A stretch of DNA of 13,036 nucleotides, from positions 1-13,036 of the forward strand of contig DHPL01000045.1 of NCBI GenBank assembly GCA_002407905.1, written 5' to 3'. The position numbers and the translations under genes were made by a program. The notes beneath the pieces are model-generated. The model saw nothing but the letters and a program-made list of their open reading frames with translations. It had not been told where the DNA came from and made no database searches. The stretch comes from Anaerolineaceae bacterium UBA5365 (lineage in GTDB: Bacteria; Chloroflexota; Anaerolineae; Anaerolineales; Anaerolineaceae). This document shows, in pieces, positions 1 through 5,453 of this stretch. Every line of letters begins with the position of its first letter. The first letter of the stretch is position 1.

Positions 1-65
1 GTGTAGTGGTCGAACATGCGGCCCTGTCAAGTCCGAGATCGCGGGTTCAAATCCCGTCGCTCCCG
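1..65 (+). tRNA. tRNA-Asp (anticodon GTC), 5' end cut off by window
   Basis: This is the 3' part of a tRNA, beginning at about canonical position 10. The D-arm is seen as GTGT/ACAT (1-4 with 14-17). The anticodon loop CTGTCAA is at 24-30, with anticodon GTC (Asp) at 26-28. The T-arm has stem GCGGG/CCCGT around loop TTCAAAT (41-57). The 3' acceptor strand CGCTCCC is at 58-64 and the discriminator G at 65. CCA is not encoded, since CAG follows. The first nine bases, including the 5' acceptor strand, lie outside the window. The anticodon stem 19-23/31-35 contains one C-U mismatch (22 with 32). An intrinsic terminator follows within 5 bases, so this is the last gene of its transcript. Confidence 0.95.
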
Positions 66-69
66 CAGT

Positions 70-98
70 AAAGACCTCCCAATGGGAGGTCTTTTTTT
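70..98 (+). terminator. Intrinsic terminator of the tRNA-Asp transcript
   Basis: An 11-bp perfect stem, AAAGACCTCCC (70-80) with GGGAGGTCTTT (84-94), closes a 3-base AAT loop and runs into a T-tract (92-98). This is a textbook Rho-independent terminator placed just after the tRNA. On the opposite strand only three T follow the stem, so it would be a weak terminator in that direction. Confidence 0.93.
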
Positions 99-145
99 AT
101 GCCTTAAATCAGTCACACGGCCCCCATCCATGCAACTATATAAGC

Positions 146-177
146 AAAAGAAGCTCCCGTTCACGGAAGCCTCTCTT
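146..177 (-). terminator. Intrinsic terminator of the MFS permease gene
   Basis: Read on the minus strand, a 14-bp stem (177-164 with 159-146, including a few G-U pairs) closes a TGAA tetraloop (163-160). The distal 3' arm ends in CTTCTTTT, giving a U-rich tail. It starts about 19 bases past the permease stop codon at 196-198, the expected position for its terminator. Confidence 0.8.
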
Positions 178-195
178 CTAATTACGTGAAAATCC

Positions 196-1539
196 TTACT
201 CCGCAGCGATGCCTAATTCCTCAGCCCGGCGGGCCATTTCTGCTCTTAATTTGGCGCTGTCCTTGGGATAAGTCAAGTAAAACCCGCTGTAAAGAATGGC
301 GCAGAGGATCCAGGGCACCGGGATGGTCCACACCATGGCTACCTGCAGGTCGAGCTTGTCCGCGATGATGCCAAAAATCAGTGCCACGATCGCCGCAAAG
401 CCATTCTCGATAAAAGTCGTCGCCGCGAAGGCGGTAGAGCGCAGCTCAGGCGGAACCACGCCTTGCATCATCGGTTCCTTGCTGCCCTTGCCCGGCCAGC
501 TGATGAACAGGGCGGTAAAAAAGCAGAGCAGGGCAATTTGCATCAAACTCCAGTTGTCCGTCTGCGTCAGCAGGTACCAGGTAAGCGGAATGCCGGCGAT
601 CACCGAAACCTGCCCGATGATCGTGCGCCCGTACTTGGGGCTTTTCTTCTCAGCCCAGTCGCCCAGAACGCCGCCCATGATATTGCTGATCACGGTTCCT
701 ACTAAAATCGCCCCAAAAACCAATGGCGCTTCCTGGGTCGAGAGCCCGCGTTTTTCAACCAGCCAAAGGATGAAAAAGGCGCCCATGATCACCCAGGGCA
801 TGCTGCCGGCCAATCCCTGGACGATGGCCACGCGTATCGTTGGAATGGCCAACACCTCGCGGATGCCGTCCCATTGGGCCTGGTAGCGCGAAGCTGCGTC
901 GGCGGTGAGCTGGCCGCGCATTTCCGGTTCGGCAGCGCCGCGAACGGGTTCATCCACCAGGATCAAAATCAGGATCCCCGAGATAATCGAGGCTGCCCCC
1001 AGAATGATGAAACCATAACGCCAAAGCTCCGGTGTAGCCAAAAGGCCCAAACCAAGTGTAAAAACGATGATTCCGGTGATACCCACACCCTCCAGGATGC
1101 CGAGCATGCGCCCGCGCACCTTAGGTGCGAAGGTATCGGCCATGATGCCAAAGGTTGCCGGCATCAGGCAGCCCAAGCCAATACCGCTGATCACGCGCAC
1201 GGCAAGCAATTGGCCAAAACTTTGGGTAAGTCCAACAACTAAAGTCCATGCTCCCCAGATGCCTGTCCCCCAAAAGATCACCTTCTTGCGTGAATAGCGG
1301 TCCGCCAGGTAGCCCCAGAAAGGCGAAGAAAGCGCCTGGAGCAAGGAGCGGATGAAGGTGATCCACGAGAGCTGCTGAAAAGAAAGCGACCAAATCTGGC
1401 GCAAAACCGGGCTGAACACGCTCATGGCCTGAGCTTCGCCCTGGTCCACAAAATAGCCCATCGAAAGCGCGAACAAAGTCTTCCACTTGTTTTGTGGTCT
1501 GGGAATTTCCTGGGTATTCATCGGGTAGTCTGCGCGCAT
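196..1539 (-). CDS. Major facilitator superfamily (MFS) permease, probable sugar transporter
   Basis: This 447-residue integral membrane protein has the usual size and 12-helix hydropathy of MFS secondary transporters. The family signature between helices 2 and 3 is visible as GYLADRYSRKK (residues 76-86), followed by RVISGIGLGCLMPA (115-128), typical of helix 4. The segment FAPKVRGRMLGI (137-148) lies in the loop between helices 4 and 5, and a long cytoplasmic loop (about 198-235) separates the two six-helix halves. The C-terminus is a charged helix. The start at 1539 is chosen because AGGAGG (1550-1545) lies 5 bases upstream; an internal Met at residue 7 has no comparable site. The gene is divergent from a GH31 glycosidase and near a GH2 beta-galactosidase, so uptake of an oligosaccharide or glycoside is a reasonable inference. 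The substrate cannot be read from the sequence. Confidence 0.9.
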   Translation of the reverse strand: MRADYPMNTQEIPRPQNKWKTLFALSMGYFVDQGEAQAMSVFSPVLRQIWSLSFQQLSWITFIRSLLQALSSPFWGYLADRYSRKKVIFWGTGIWGAWTLVVGLTQSFGQLLAVRVISGIGLGCLMPATFGIMADTFAPKVRGRMLGILEGVGITGIIVFTLGLGLLATPELWRYGFIILGAASIISGILILILVDEPVRGAAEPEMRGQLTADAASRYQAQWDGIREVLAIPTIRVAIVQGLAGSMPWVIMGAFFILWLVEKRGLSTQEAPLVFGAILVGTVISNIMGGVLGDWAEKKSPKYGRTIIGQVSVIAGIPLTWYLLTQTDNWSLMQIALLCFFTALFISWPGKGSKEPMMQGVVPPELRSTAFAATTFIENGFAAIVALIFGIIADKLDLQVAMVWTIPVPWILCAILYSGFYLTYPKDSAKLRAEMARRAEELGIAAE

Positions 1540-1564
1540 GGGTTCCTCCTCGGTGGGATACCCA

Positions 1565-1570
1565 ATTCTA
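1565..1570 (-). promoter_or_regulatory. Candidate -10 box of the MFS permease gene
   Basis: TAGAAT on the minus strand (5 of 6 consensus bases) would place the transcription start near 1558, giving a leader of about 19 bases that contains the AGGAGG site. No convincing -35 hexamer is seen 16-18 bases upstream, so the call rests on the -10 and its spacing only. Confidence 0.3.
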
Positions 1571-1605
1571 ACCGCTGAAAACCCTGCGGGCGGCTATGAG
1601 ACAAA

Positions 1606-1636
1606 GTCAAAGCAATTTTGCTGTCAAAAAAGCTTT
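1606..1636. promoter_or_regulatory. Operator-like cluster of palindromes in the MFS/GH31 divergent region
   Basis: AGCAATTTTGCT (1611-1622) is a 5+2+5 palindrome whose end overlaps the putative -35 of the GH31 gene. It is flanked by a direct repeat GTCAAA (1606-1611 and 1623-1628, 17 bases apart). A second perfect palindrome AAAGCTTT (1629-1636) lies between -35 and -10. The size and position suit a transcription-factor site controlling the glycosidase. No regulator gene is in the window and the factor is unknown. Confidence 0.35.
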
Positions 1637-1650
1637 CGGGGGGCTACAAT
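1621..1650 (+). promoter_or_regulatory. Candidate sigma-70-type promoter of the GH31 gene
   Basis: CTGTCA (1621-1626, 4 of 6 matches to TTGACA) and TACAAT (1645-1650, 5 of 6 matches to TATAAT) are separated by 18 bases. Transcription would start near 1657 and give a leader of about 20 bases carrying AGGAG (1667-1671) before the ATG at 1677. Confidence 0.45.
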
Positions 1651-1676
1651 TCAGGCAAACGAATTCAGGAGCGCCA

Positions 1677-4145
1677 ATGAAAAACCCTTCCCTTCCTCGA
1701 TTTGCCCCTCAGGCCCAAGCATCAGCCATCGTGCGCAGCGGCAAAGCGCGCTTTACCGTACTGAAAAGCCGGCTCATCCGCATGGAGTGGGATCCTGACC
1801 AAGAATTTGAGGACAAAGCCAGCCAGGTTTTTTGGTACCGCGACCAAGCCGTTCCTGCCTTTGAACAGCGGGAAGTGGAAGGCTGGCTGGAGATCGAAAC
1901 CGAACACCTGCTCTTGCGTTTTAAGGCAGGCGGCATGTTCCATTGGCGCGAACTGAGCATCACACTCAAGGAGACAGGAACCATCTGGCGCTACGGCGAC
2001 CGCGATACCCAAAACCTGGGCGGCACCGCCCGCACACTGGACCGTGCCGATGGTCCCGTACAGTTGGAACCCGGCCTGGTATCGCGCAGCGGCTGGGCCA
2101 TCGTGGACGATTCGCTCAGTTTGGTTTTTGATAAGCAGGCATGGCTGCAGCCGCGTGAACGCCACCCCCAGGCCAAGGACCTCTATTTCCTGGGATATGG
2201 GCATGATTACCTGGCGGCGATCCAGGAATATCAGGACCTGGGCGGCCGGCCGGGCCTCCTGCCGCGTTGGGCCCTGGGAAACTGGTGGAGCCGTTACTGG
2301 GCTTACACGCAGGACGAATTGCTCAACCTGATGCTGGAATTCAAAGCCTACCAAATACCGCTTTCGGTATGTATCGTGGACATGGATTGGCATATCACCA
2401 AAACGGGCAACCGCTCCACCGGCTGGACGGGTTATACATGGAACCCTGAGCTCTTCCCTGACCCGGAAGCTTTCATCCACAAGCTCCATGCCCTAGGCTT
2501 GAAGACGGCTCTCAACCTGCACCCAGCCGAGGGCATCCACCCCCATGAAGCAGCCTATCCCGTGCTCCGTGAAGCACTCAGGCAGACCGGGGAAGATAAT
2601 ACGCCCATCGAGTTTGACATCGCCTCAGTTGAATTCACCGAAGCCTACTTCAAGCACCTGCACCATCCCCTGGAGGCGGCCGGTATCGATTTCTGGTGGA
2701 TGGACTGGCAGCAGGGCACCCAAACCAAAACTGCCGGGTTGGACCCCCTTTTCTGGCTGAACCACCTCCACTACTACGACTTGGGCCGCGGCCCCCTAAA
2801 ACGCCCGTTTATCTTCAGCCGCTGGCCTGGTTTGGGCGGACAGCGTTACCCCATCGGCTTCTCAGGAGATACCATCGTTTCATGGGCAAGCCTGGCCTTT
2901 CAGCCCGGCTTTACCAGCACTGCCGCGAATGTCGGCTTCGGCTGGTGGAGCCACGATATCGGCGGCCACACAGAAGGCATTGAGGAGGGCGAACTCTACC
3001 TGCGCTGGCTGCAGTATGGCGTTTTCAGCCCGATTTTCCGCCTGCACTCCACCAATAACCCCTACATCGAGCGCCGGCCCTGGGGCTACGGCCTGGACAT
3101 CCTAAGCCACGCCCGGGATACCATGCAATTGCGCCATCAGTTGGTGCCCCTGCTTTACAGCGCCGCACGGCAAAACGCCGAAACCGGAGAACCGCCCATC
3201 CTGCCCGTCTACTATGAGTGGCCCGAAGAAGACGCGGCTTACCACTGCTCCCAGGAGTACCTCTTCTGCCGGCAGCTCCTGGCAGCGCCTTACACTACGC
3301 CCCAGGACCCCCAAACCCGCTTGAGCCGCCAGGTTGTCTGGCTGCCGCGCGGGCATTGGTTCGACCTGCAAACAGGGCAATACTTCGATGGCGGCGCCTG
3401 GTACAGCCTTTATGGCGGGCTGGAGCATATACCGGTCTTTGCCCGCGCCGGCGCCATCATCCCCCTGGCGCTCAACGGTTCCGAATTTGGCACTGCCAAC
3501 CCCCGCAAAATAGCGCTTCAAGTATTTGCGGATGAACATGGTGAATACACGCTTTATGAGGATGAGGGTGTCACCCAGGCCTACCGCAAGGGCCAATTTA
3601 CTGAGACGGTATACCGCCAGGAATACGATAGCGATTCGCTGCGTTTCAGGATTGAGCCCGTCAGGGGCCAGTTCCCGCGCATGCCGCGCACCCGTCATTA
3701 CCAGCTCACCTTCTTTGGGCTCAGCGAGCCGGTGGAAGTGCTGCTGGACGGAGACGGTCAAAGTGAAACCCTCGTCTGGGAATACGACGCGGACCGCAGC
3801 GCCGTTCTGGTGGCGGGTTTTGATTGGGACGTCAACCAGAGCGGGACGATCCGCGTGCGGGGTACGAGCCTTTTACGCCATGAAGAGGATATGTTGGGCA
3901 GGATAGCCAAAATTGTCTCCGCTGCGCGCCTGCCCAGCCGCACCAAAGCAACGCTGATGAATAACCTACCCGTGTACCTGCAGAATCCTGGCCGCCTGAT
4001 CGACATCTTCCACGAATTTTCCGAGAGCCAAATGCTGGCACTCTTCGAGTCGATTTTCTACAGGCAAACCCAGCCGCCGGCTTTGGATGCCCGCTCAGCG
4101 TATATTCAGGTGAGCAATACTTTCTGGGAAATGGTGCGCTCTTAA
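1677..4145 (+). CDS. Glycoside hydrolase family 31 alpha-glycosidase
   Basis: This predicted 822-residue retaining alpha-glycosidase probably releases alpha-linked glucose or xylose from oligosaccharides in the cytoplasm. The family layout is visible: an N-terminal beta-sandwich (about 1-190), a TIM barrel from about 195 (PRWALGNWWSRYW), and C-terminal beta domains including GEYTLYEDEG near 621. Substrate-pocket motif DMDWH lies at 235-239. The nucleophile is D343 in WWMDWQQG, and the acid/base is D398 in GFSGDT, followed by WWSHDIGGH. There is no signal peptide or membrane segment. The ATG at 1677 is preferred over an in-frame ATG at 1596, because AGGAG (1667-1671) precedes it by 5 bases and the putative -10 box (1645-1650) would lie downstream of the earlier start. 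Residues from about 731 form an extra predicted helical tail of about 92 residues. Its divergent neighbour is an MFS permease. GH31 assignment is firm; sugar specificity (glucosidase, xylosidase or other) is open. Confidence 0.93.
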   Translation: MKNPSLPRFAPQAQASAIVRSGKARFTVLKSRLIRMEWDPDQEFEDKASQVFWYRDQAVPAFEQREVEGWLEIETEHLLLRFKAGGMFHWRELSITLKETGTIWRYGDRDTQNLGGTARTLDRADGPVQLEPGLVSRSGWAIVDDSLSLVFDKQAWLQPRERHPQAKDLYFLGYGHDYLAAIQEYQDLGGRPGLLPRWALGNWWSRYWAYTQDELLNLMLEFKAYQIPLSVCIVDMDWHITKTGNRSTGWTGYTWNPELFPDPEAFIHKLHALGLKTALNLHPAEGIHPHEAAYPVLREALRQTGEDNTPIEFDIASVEFTEAYFKHLHHPLEAAGIDFWWMDWQQGTQTKTAGLDPLFWLNHLHYYDLGRGPLKRPFIFSRWPGLGGQRYPIGFSGDTIVSWASLAFQPGFTSTAANVGFGWWSHDIGGHTEGIEEGELYLRWLQYGVFSPIFRLHSTNNPYIERRPWGYGLDILSHARDTMQLRHQLVPLLYSAARQNAETGEPPILPVYYEWPEEDAAYHCSQEYLFCRQLLAAPYTTPQDPQTRLSRQVVWLPRGHWFDLQTGQYFDGGAWYSLYGGLEHIPVFARAGAIIPLALNGSEFGTANPRKIALQVFADEHGEYTLYEDEGVTQAYRKGQFTETVYRQEYDSDSLRFRIEPVRGQFPRMPRTRHYQLTFFGLSEPVEVLLDGDGQSETLVWEYDADRSAVLVAGFDWDVNQSGTIRVRGTSLLRHEEDMLGRIAKIVSAARLPSRTKATLMNNLPVYLQNPGRLIDIFHEFSESQMLALFESIFYRQTQPPALDARSAYIQVSNTFWEMVRS

Positions 4146-4152
4146 GCGCTGC

Positions 4153-4440
4153 CTACGGACCCGCCGGCTGGCCTGGCTTCGGCCCACCCTGCTCGTCCGG
4201 CCCATCCGGATCCAGTATGATCGGGCGGTCCAGCATGGCATCCTGCATGATCTTTCGGGGATAGTTACGGATCTCTTCAGTGGTGTTAACAGCGTCCCGA
4301 AAGGCCTGGTGCCGGTTTAATTTGCGGATACCGCTACCAATATCCCGCCCTAATTTGCTGATTCTTCCCGGGCCGAGCACAATAAAAGCCAATGCCAAAA
4401 TCAGCAGCAGTTCGCCGGTACCGATGTTTAGAAATTCCAT
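4153..4440 (-). CDS. Second TatA/TatB-like Sec-independent translocase subunit
   Basis: This 95-residue protein of the TatA/B fold is a likely membrane component of the twin-arginine translocase. A short periplasmic N-terminus with a polar residue (E10) leads into one transmembrane helix (about 9-22). A GPGR hinge (23-26) and an amphipathic helix (RISKLGRDIGSGIRKL) follow, and the rest is a polar tail with a Pro/Gly-rich end. The LGPGR-x-x-x-LGR pattern is closer to TatB-like proteins than the neighbouring TatA, but one cannot separate TatA from TatB by sequence alone in many non-proteobacteria. The gene is third in the order tatC, tatA, this gene, 27 bases after the tatA stop. It has no Shine-Dalgarno; a pyrimidine tract resembling the anti-Shine-Dalgarno lies upstream instead. 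Its stop is 7 bp from the convergent GH31 stop, with no terminator visible. Confidence 0.82.
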   Translation of the reverse strand: MEFLNIGTGELLLILALAFIVLGPGRISKLGRDIGSGIRKLNRHQAFRDAVNTTEEIRNYPRKIMQDAMLDRPIILDPDGPDEQGGPKPGQPAGP

Positions 4441-4448
4441 GATTTGAA

Positions 4449-4478
4449 AGGAGGAAAGAACGCGGGTCTATTCCTCCC
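4449..4478 (-). promoter_or_regulatory. Hairpin between tatA and the tatB-like gene
   Basis: On the minus strand GGAGGAA (4477-4471) is perfectly complementary to TTCCTCC (4456-4450), with one further G-U pair outside. The 14-base loop contains the tatA stop codon TAG. The 3' arm continues as CCTCCTTTC, identical to the anti-Shine-Dalgarno core of 16S rRNA, and lies 5-13 bases before the next ATG. It may affect translation or stability of the downstream gene; the function is inferred. Confidence 0.45.
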
Positions 4479-4659
4479 GGGGAGCGTCCTTATCGTCTTT
4501 GTTCGGGGTTTCGGTTTTATCTCCGCTCAGGCCATCTTTAAAGGCTTTTAAACCAGACCCAAGTTCCGAACCGATCTTCGTGATCCTGCCAACGCCAAAA
4601 ACCAATAACAAGACGACCAGAATGAGGATCACCTCCGGCCAGCCTAATGAACCAAACAT
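4468..4659 (-). CDS. tatA: Sec-independent protein translocase subunit TatA
   Basis: This 63-residue pore-forming or membrane-thinning component of the twin-arginine pathway exports folded proteins across the cytoplasmic membrane. The visible plan is canonical: N-terminal MFGSLGWPEVILIL with polar E9, one transmembrane helix (about 8-21), an FG hinge (21-22), then the amphipathic helix GRITKIGSELGSGLKAFKDGL. A strongly charged, acid- and lysine-rich tail ends the protein. The start at 4659 is preferred to an upstream in-frame ATG at 4719, because AAGGAG (4672-4667) lies 7 bases upstream and the protein then begins exactly at the conserved TatA N-terminus. The gene follows tatC with a single base between the TGA stop and the ATG, so translational coupling is likely. 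Confidence 0.92.
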   Translation of the reverse strand: MFGSLGWPEVILILVVLLLVFGVGRITKIGSELGSGLKAFKDGLSGDKTETPNKDDKDAPREE

Positions 4660-4660
4660 A

Positions 4661-5374
4661 TCAATTCTCCTTCCCAGCCGCTTGCTGGCGCTGTTTTCCG
4701 GCCAGCGCGGCCAAGCCAATACTCAGTAAATATAACGCAAAAAGGGGCAGCATAAAAATAGCCATGTTCACCGGATCGGCCGTGGGCGTGATCAATGCCG
4801 CCAGAACCGCGATCACCACAATTGCGATCCGCCAACCCTTGCGCAAGATTTCAGCGTTCACCAATCCCACCCTTGAAAGTATGAACACGATCAGCGGGAT
4901 TTCAAAACTGAGGGCGATCCAAAAGACTAAATTCGTCATGAAATCGAAATAGGAGCGGATGCGCAAGGTGGTCTGAATTTGAAGCAGGTCCTGAAAGAAC
5001 TTCAGCGAGGATGGCAGCATTACCAGATAAGCAAAGGCCGCCCCGCCGGCAAACAGCAAGGTGGCGAAGGGAATGGCGATCAATAGGTATTTACGCTCTT
5101 TTTCGGTCAGCCCCTGCCCAATGAAGCTAAAGAGTTGAAAGAAGATCCAGGGCAAGGCCAGAATCAACCCTGCCAAAAGCGATACGCGCATGTAAACGCC
5201 GATGCTCTCAGTTACCTCCACAGCCTGCAGGCGTTCGATGCCGCCCACCGGCAATGCCAGCCAGGTGATCAAGGGTTTGGCAAAGAAAAATGCAACCACC
5301 ACGCCAAGCAGCAGGCCGATCAGCGCGCGCAGCAAGACCTGGCGTAATTCCTCCAGATGTTCCCAGATGCTCAT
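4661..5374 (-). CDS. tatC: Sec-independent protein translocase subunit TatC
   Basis: This is the twin-arginine signal-peptide receptor of the Tat translocase, a polytopic membrane protein of about 237 residues with six hydrophobic helices, the usual TatC size. Conserved features seen (numbered from the start used here): WEHLEELR at 4-11 before helix 1, the glutamate of GLTEKERK (E93) matching the substrate-binding loop acid, FEIP at 157-160 in helix 4, and TPTADP after helix 5. The start at 5374 is chosen because GAGG (5386-5383) precedes it by 8 bases and a TATAAT at 5407-5402 would start transcription near 5395. A start at 5395 (7 residues longer) would be leaderless and cannot be excluded. 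It is the first gene of tatC-tatA-tatB-like. No Tat substrate is evident in the window. Confidence 0.94.
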   Translation of the reverse strand: MSIWEHLEELRQVLLRALIGLLLGVVVAFFFAKPLITWLALPVGGIERLQAVEVTESIGVYMRVSLLAGLILALPWIFFQLFSFIGQGLTEKERKYLLIAIPFATLLFAGGAAFAYLVMLPSSLKFFQDLLQIQTTLRIRSYFDFMTNLVFWIALSFEIPLIVFILSRVGLVNAEILRKGWRIAIVVIAVLAALITPTADPVNMAIFMLPLFALYLLSIGLAALAGKQRQQAAGKEN

Positions 5375-5401
5375 CAATTTTTCCTCGTTGGGCATGCCCC
5401 G

Positions 5402-5407
5402 ATTATA
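5402..5407 (-). promoter_or_regulatory. Consensus -10 box of the tat operon
   Basis: A perfect TATAAT on the minus strand predicts a transcription start near 5395 and a 21-base leader holding the GAGG site of tatC. No good -35 hexamer is seen at 16-18 bases. The -10 box of the divergent GH2 gene lies only 11 bases away. Confidence 0.5.
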
Positions 5408-5415
5408 CCTTTGGG

Positions 5416-5445
5416 CCTTATAATCGCCATAACACGCTTATAAGG
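5416..5445 (+). promoter_or_regulatory. GH2 promoter -10 within an inverted repeat (candidate operator)
   Basis: CCTTATAA (5416-5423) and TTATAAGG (5438-5445) form a perfect 8-bp inverted repeat with a 14-base spacer, half-site centres 22 bases apart (about two helix turns). The left arm overlaps a consensus TATAAT (5419-5424) reading toward GH2, with transcription expected to start near 5431. The right arm contains the AAGG (5442-5445) that would act as Shine-Dalgarno for the ATG at 5454. A regulator bound here would cover promoter and start region. No regulator gene is nearby. Confidence 0.42.
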
Positions 5446-5453
5446 CTGTGCAG

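Noticed and set aside
1722..2489. 255-codon open frame on the minus strand inside the GH31 gene
   Set aside because: It is antisense to the clearly conserved GH31 catalytic region and shows no family motif or ribosome-binding site. It is a shadow of codon bias.
3102..3761. 219-codon minus-strand frame inside the GH31 gene
   Set aside because: The coding strand is settled by GH31 motifs on the plus strand; no independent evidence supports the antisense frame.
4660..4719. ATG at 4719 as tatA start, giving a 20-residue N-terminal extension
   Set aside because: It would overlap tatC, add a polar extension before the conserved TatA N-terminus, and ignore the good AAGGAG placed 7 bases before the ATG at 4659.
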